A stretch of DNA of 24,532 nucleotides from Prevotellaceae bacterium UBA2852 (GTDB lineage: Bacteria; Bacteroidota; Bacteroidia; Bacteroidales; Bacteroidaceae), in NCBI GenBank assembly GCA_002350855.1, contig DEFM01000021.1:13921-38452 (forward strand). The letters are read 5' to 3'. Position numbers and translations under genes: made by a program. The notes below the pieces were generated by a model that saw nothing but the letters and a program-made list of their open reading frames with translations, ran no database searches and was not told where the DNA came from. This document shows positions 22,979 to 24,532 of this stretch, piece by piece; position 1 is the first letter of the stretch, and each line of letters starts with the position of its first letter.

Positions 22979-23312
22979 CCCTCTGCTGATGTTTTAGCTC
23001 TTCGAGCCACGTGCTGCTGTCATGGCTTTGTGCCTGTGAGCAAGGTCCCGCACAAGCCCTGACAACATCACTCGTTGCTGCGCAACTAAAAACATCCTCA
23101 GAGGAAAAACCGAGAAAACCGGCTGCGCAACCACTCATAACAGCAATGTACTGGAAAGAATGGTTTTTCAGCGAAGCGGGGTTTTTCCACTCGTGATGAC
23201 CAAGTTTGGGAACCAAACCGTGGTGGGCTTCCACGTTGTGCGAGAGCTCGCTCTCAGGCACAAACGGGGAAGGACAACACGTAAGGTCGAAGACCGGGGT
23301 CATCATGAGTGG
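22979..23312. repeat. ~330-bp multi-hairpin element, candidate structured RNA or mobile repeat
   Basis: The 448-nt space between the OmpA and lipoprotein genes is packed with inverted repeats. The first block is closed by CCTCTG-x-x-GATGTTTT (22980-22995) pairing with AAAACATC-x-x-CAGAGG (23089-23104). It encloses GCTC-TTC-GAGC (22997-23007), GGCTTTGTGC with GCACAAGCC (23024-23058, one bulge) and GTTGC-TGC-GCAAC (23074-23086). A second stem, GAAAAACC with GGTTTTTC, is at 23104-23111 and 23162-23169, followed by GCGAAGC (23171-23177). The third block is closed by CCACTCGTGATGACC (23187-23201) with GGTCATCATGAGTGG (23298-23312), 14 of 15 paired. It encloses GTTTGG-GAA-CCAAAC, CGTGG/CCACG, TTGTGC+GAGAG/CTCTC+GCACAA and GGTC-GAA-GACC. 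A 127-codon minus-strand frame crosses it but looks incidental. Confidence 0.65.
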
Positions 23313-23360
23313 GGTTTTTATAGTTTTTGTTTTAAACATCAATTTCCGATAGTTTAATTA

Positions 23361-24488
23361 TCATTTCTCTATAGAGATGATTACTGCTGCGCGACTCTCC
23401 TTGCGGCTTTCGAAGTCCACTTCGCCCTTGCCCTCGGCGTTGATGCGTGCGGCATCGATGCCGTTGTCGATGAGCCAGCTCTTCACGGCCATGGCACGAC
23501 GGTTAGACAGACGCTGATTGTAAGCCAGATGACCGTCGGTAGAGGCATAGCCGCTGACGTATACGTTCCTGTCGGCATACTTCTTCAGGTATTCGACCAC
23601 AGGCTGCAGCTTCTTGGCCTCGGCGGGTGTCAGCGTATAAGAGCTGGCGGCGAAATATACCTTCACCTCAGGCATATCAGGCACAGGCTCTACCACTGGC
23701 TCGAGTTTCTTCTCTTCCACCACAAGCTCTGGCTCAGGCTCAATCACTGGTTCAACCACTGGCTCGATTATGGTCACAGGCTCCTTGATGGTGATGTGCT
23801 TGCGGGTCTTGCCCAGCGCAATCTTCACACCCACCAGCAAGTTCTGCTGCCAGTCGAGGTTGTCGCTCTTACCTATCTTCGAATTCCACTTGTCGGGCAG
23901 CATGTTGGCGTTATACTCCAGTCCGAGTGCCACGCGCTCCGAGAGTGCATACTCGATGCCTGCACCCAGGCGACCTGCGGGGAACAGCTTCGTGCCGTCC
24001 CACAGCTTCTCAAAGCCGCCATTCTGCAGTGGGGGAATACCTGCGCTCTCGTTCGTGGCGGCCAAACGGTTGGCATCGTCATTCTTGAAAGCGATGTTCA
24101 AGCCCACGCCAACCAGTCCGTAGACGTTCCACTTGCGGTCGGCATTCCTGCCCCAGATGAGGTTGGTCAGCGACACCGTAGCGTCGAGGTTGGCCTGCAC
24201 GTAGTTCCATTTATACTCTGCCACGGGGTGAGCCTGCCAGTTGCGAGCCTGCCAGCCCGATGCGCCGAGGCGCAGGCCGAACACAGGCGAGAACTGACGT
24301 CCCACACTCAGCTGGGCAGCAGGCGACAGCAGCTTCGAGAACTTGGCCTCGCCCACGTGGTAGCCCACGCCCACCTGTGGCTGGACGAACCAGTGAGGCT
24401 TGAAGGCCACCGAGTCCCGAGTCTGTGCCTGCACGCCTGTCAGCGCCATGCAGAGTAGCGCAAGCATTGATAATAATCTTTTTCTCAT
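23361..24488 (-). CDS. OmpA-family outer-membrane protein
   Basis: A 375-residue outer-membrane protein. The signal peptide MRKRLLSMLALLCMALTGVQA (cleavage after Ala21) is followed by an eight-strand-type barrel (about 30-225) with typical alternating strands such as PHWFVQPQVGVGYHVG and GRLGAGIEYALSERVALGLEYN. A Pro/Glu/Val-rich periplasmic linker (about 230-270, with repeated EPV and EPE) leads to a C-terminal OmpA peptidoglycan-binding domain (about 274-375). That domain includes VYVSGYASTDG and YNQRLSNRRAMAVKSWL, where the Asp and Arg positions that bind diaminopimelate are present. It tethers the outer membrane to the cell wall. The start is followed by a normal signal, and the upstream 44 nt to the window end show no promoter match. 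It is of the type common and abundant in Bacteroidales. Confidence 0.93.
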   Translation of the reverse strand: MRKRLLSMLALLCMALTGVQAQTRDSVAFKPHWFVQPQVGVGYHVGEAKFSKLLSPAAQLSVGRQFSPVFGLRLGASGWQARNWQAHPVAEYKWNYVQANLDATVSLTNLIWGRNADRKWNVYGLVGVGLNIAFKNDDANRLAATNESAGIPPLQNGGFEKLWDGTKLFPAGRLGAGIEYALSERVALGLEYNANMLPDKWNSKIGKSDNLDWQQNLLVGVKIALGKTRKHITIKEPVTIIEPVVEPVIEPEPELVVEEKKLEPVVEPVPDMPEVKVYFAASSYTLTPAEAKKLQPVVEYLKKYADRNVYVSGYASTDGHLAYNQRLSNRRAMAVKSWLIDNGIDAARINAEGKGEVDFESRKESRAAVIISIEK

Positions 24489-24532
24489 AATATCTATGTT
24501 TTTATGTTTTCTTTTCTTTTGGTCGCCTTCGG

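Noticed and set aside
22959..23342. 127-codon minus-strand reading frame (MMFKTKTIKTPLMM...) across the multi-hairpin element
   Set aside because: The frame follows inverted repeats almost base for base, has a cysteine/serine/histidine-rich composition unlike the neighbours, and resembles no protein family I know. The hairpin structure explains the sequence better. Protein conservation in relatives would reverse this.

Overview
The window is chromosomal DNA from a member of the Bacteroidales, most likely a Prevotella-like gut or rumen bacterium. Three things point there. The promoters that can be read match the Bacteroidota type (TTTG, about 19-20 nt, TAnnTTTG). Shine-Dalgarno sequences are mostly weak. 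The gene content is also typical: rimP-nusA-infB followed by cvpA and sufBCDS, an OmpA-family porin with an EP-rich linker, a Kdo transferase and a fragment of a type IX secretion (T9SS) sorting domain. The assignment is from protein and promoter character, not from a database search.

Layout. On the + strand at 81-2938 are gltX and waaA. waaA converges with, and shares its TTAA stop with, a long minus-strand block at 14532-2935: promoter, rimP, nusA, infB, cvpA, sufB, sufC, sufD, sufS and a glycyl-radical-enzyme activase. This block joins the translation/transcription core to Fe-S cluster assembly and ends with a radical SAM enzyme that needs three Fe-S clusters. The likely client of that activase is a trans-4-hydroxy-L-proline dehydratase (HypD) encoded about 14 kb away at 18218-20578, with a TPR protein directly downstream.

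Between them, at about 14.6-17.4 kb, is an accessory patch. It holds a 5' remnant of an FMN reductase, a stand-alone alkyltransferase domain, a two-gene unit (OLD/AAA-type ATPase plus a small TOPRIM-like protein) with its own promoter, a strong 14-bp hairpin and a 3' remnant of a T9SS-exported protein. The two-gene unit is the best candidate for an undescribed system and resembles a miniature split OLD/PARIS-type defence module. At 21.1-24.5 kb, on the minus strand, are an EamA permease, a Big_2 lipoprotein and an OmpA-family protein.

The second theme is dispersed palindromic DNA. A C/G-rich two-stem element occurs between genes (sufB/sufC, infB/nusA) and also inside two genes, where it is read in frame as a Gly-rich insert (activase residues about 241-251, SufS residues about 325-337). 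A second family carries a hairpin with a 3-nt loop whose stem covaries between two copies, both placed 61 nt upstream of a start codon. A 22-bp tandem hairpin array, a 160-bp element with 12-bp terminal inverted repeats and a ~330-bp multi-hairpin element fill other intergenic spaces. Two genes, the ATPase and eamA, have promoter boxes so close to the ATG that their mRNAs should be leaderless or nearly so.
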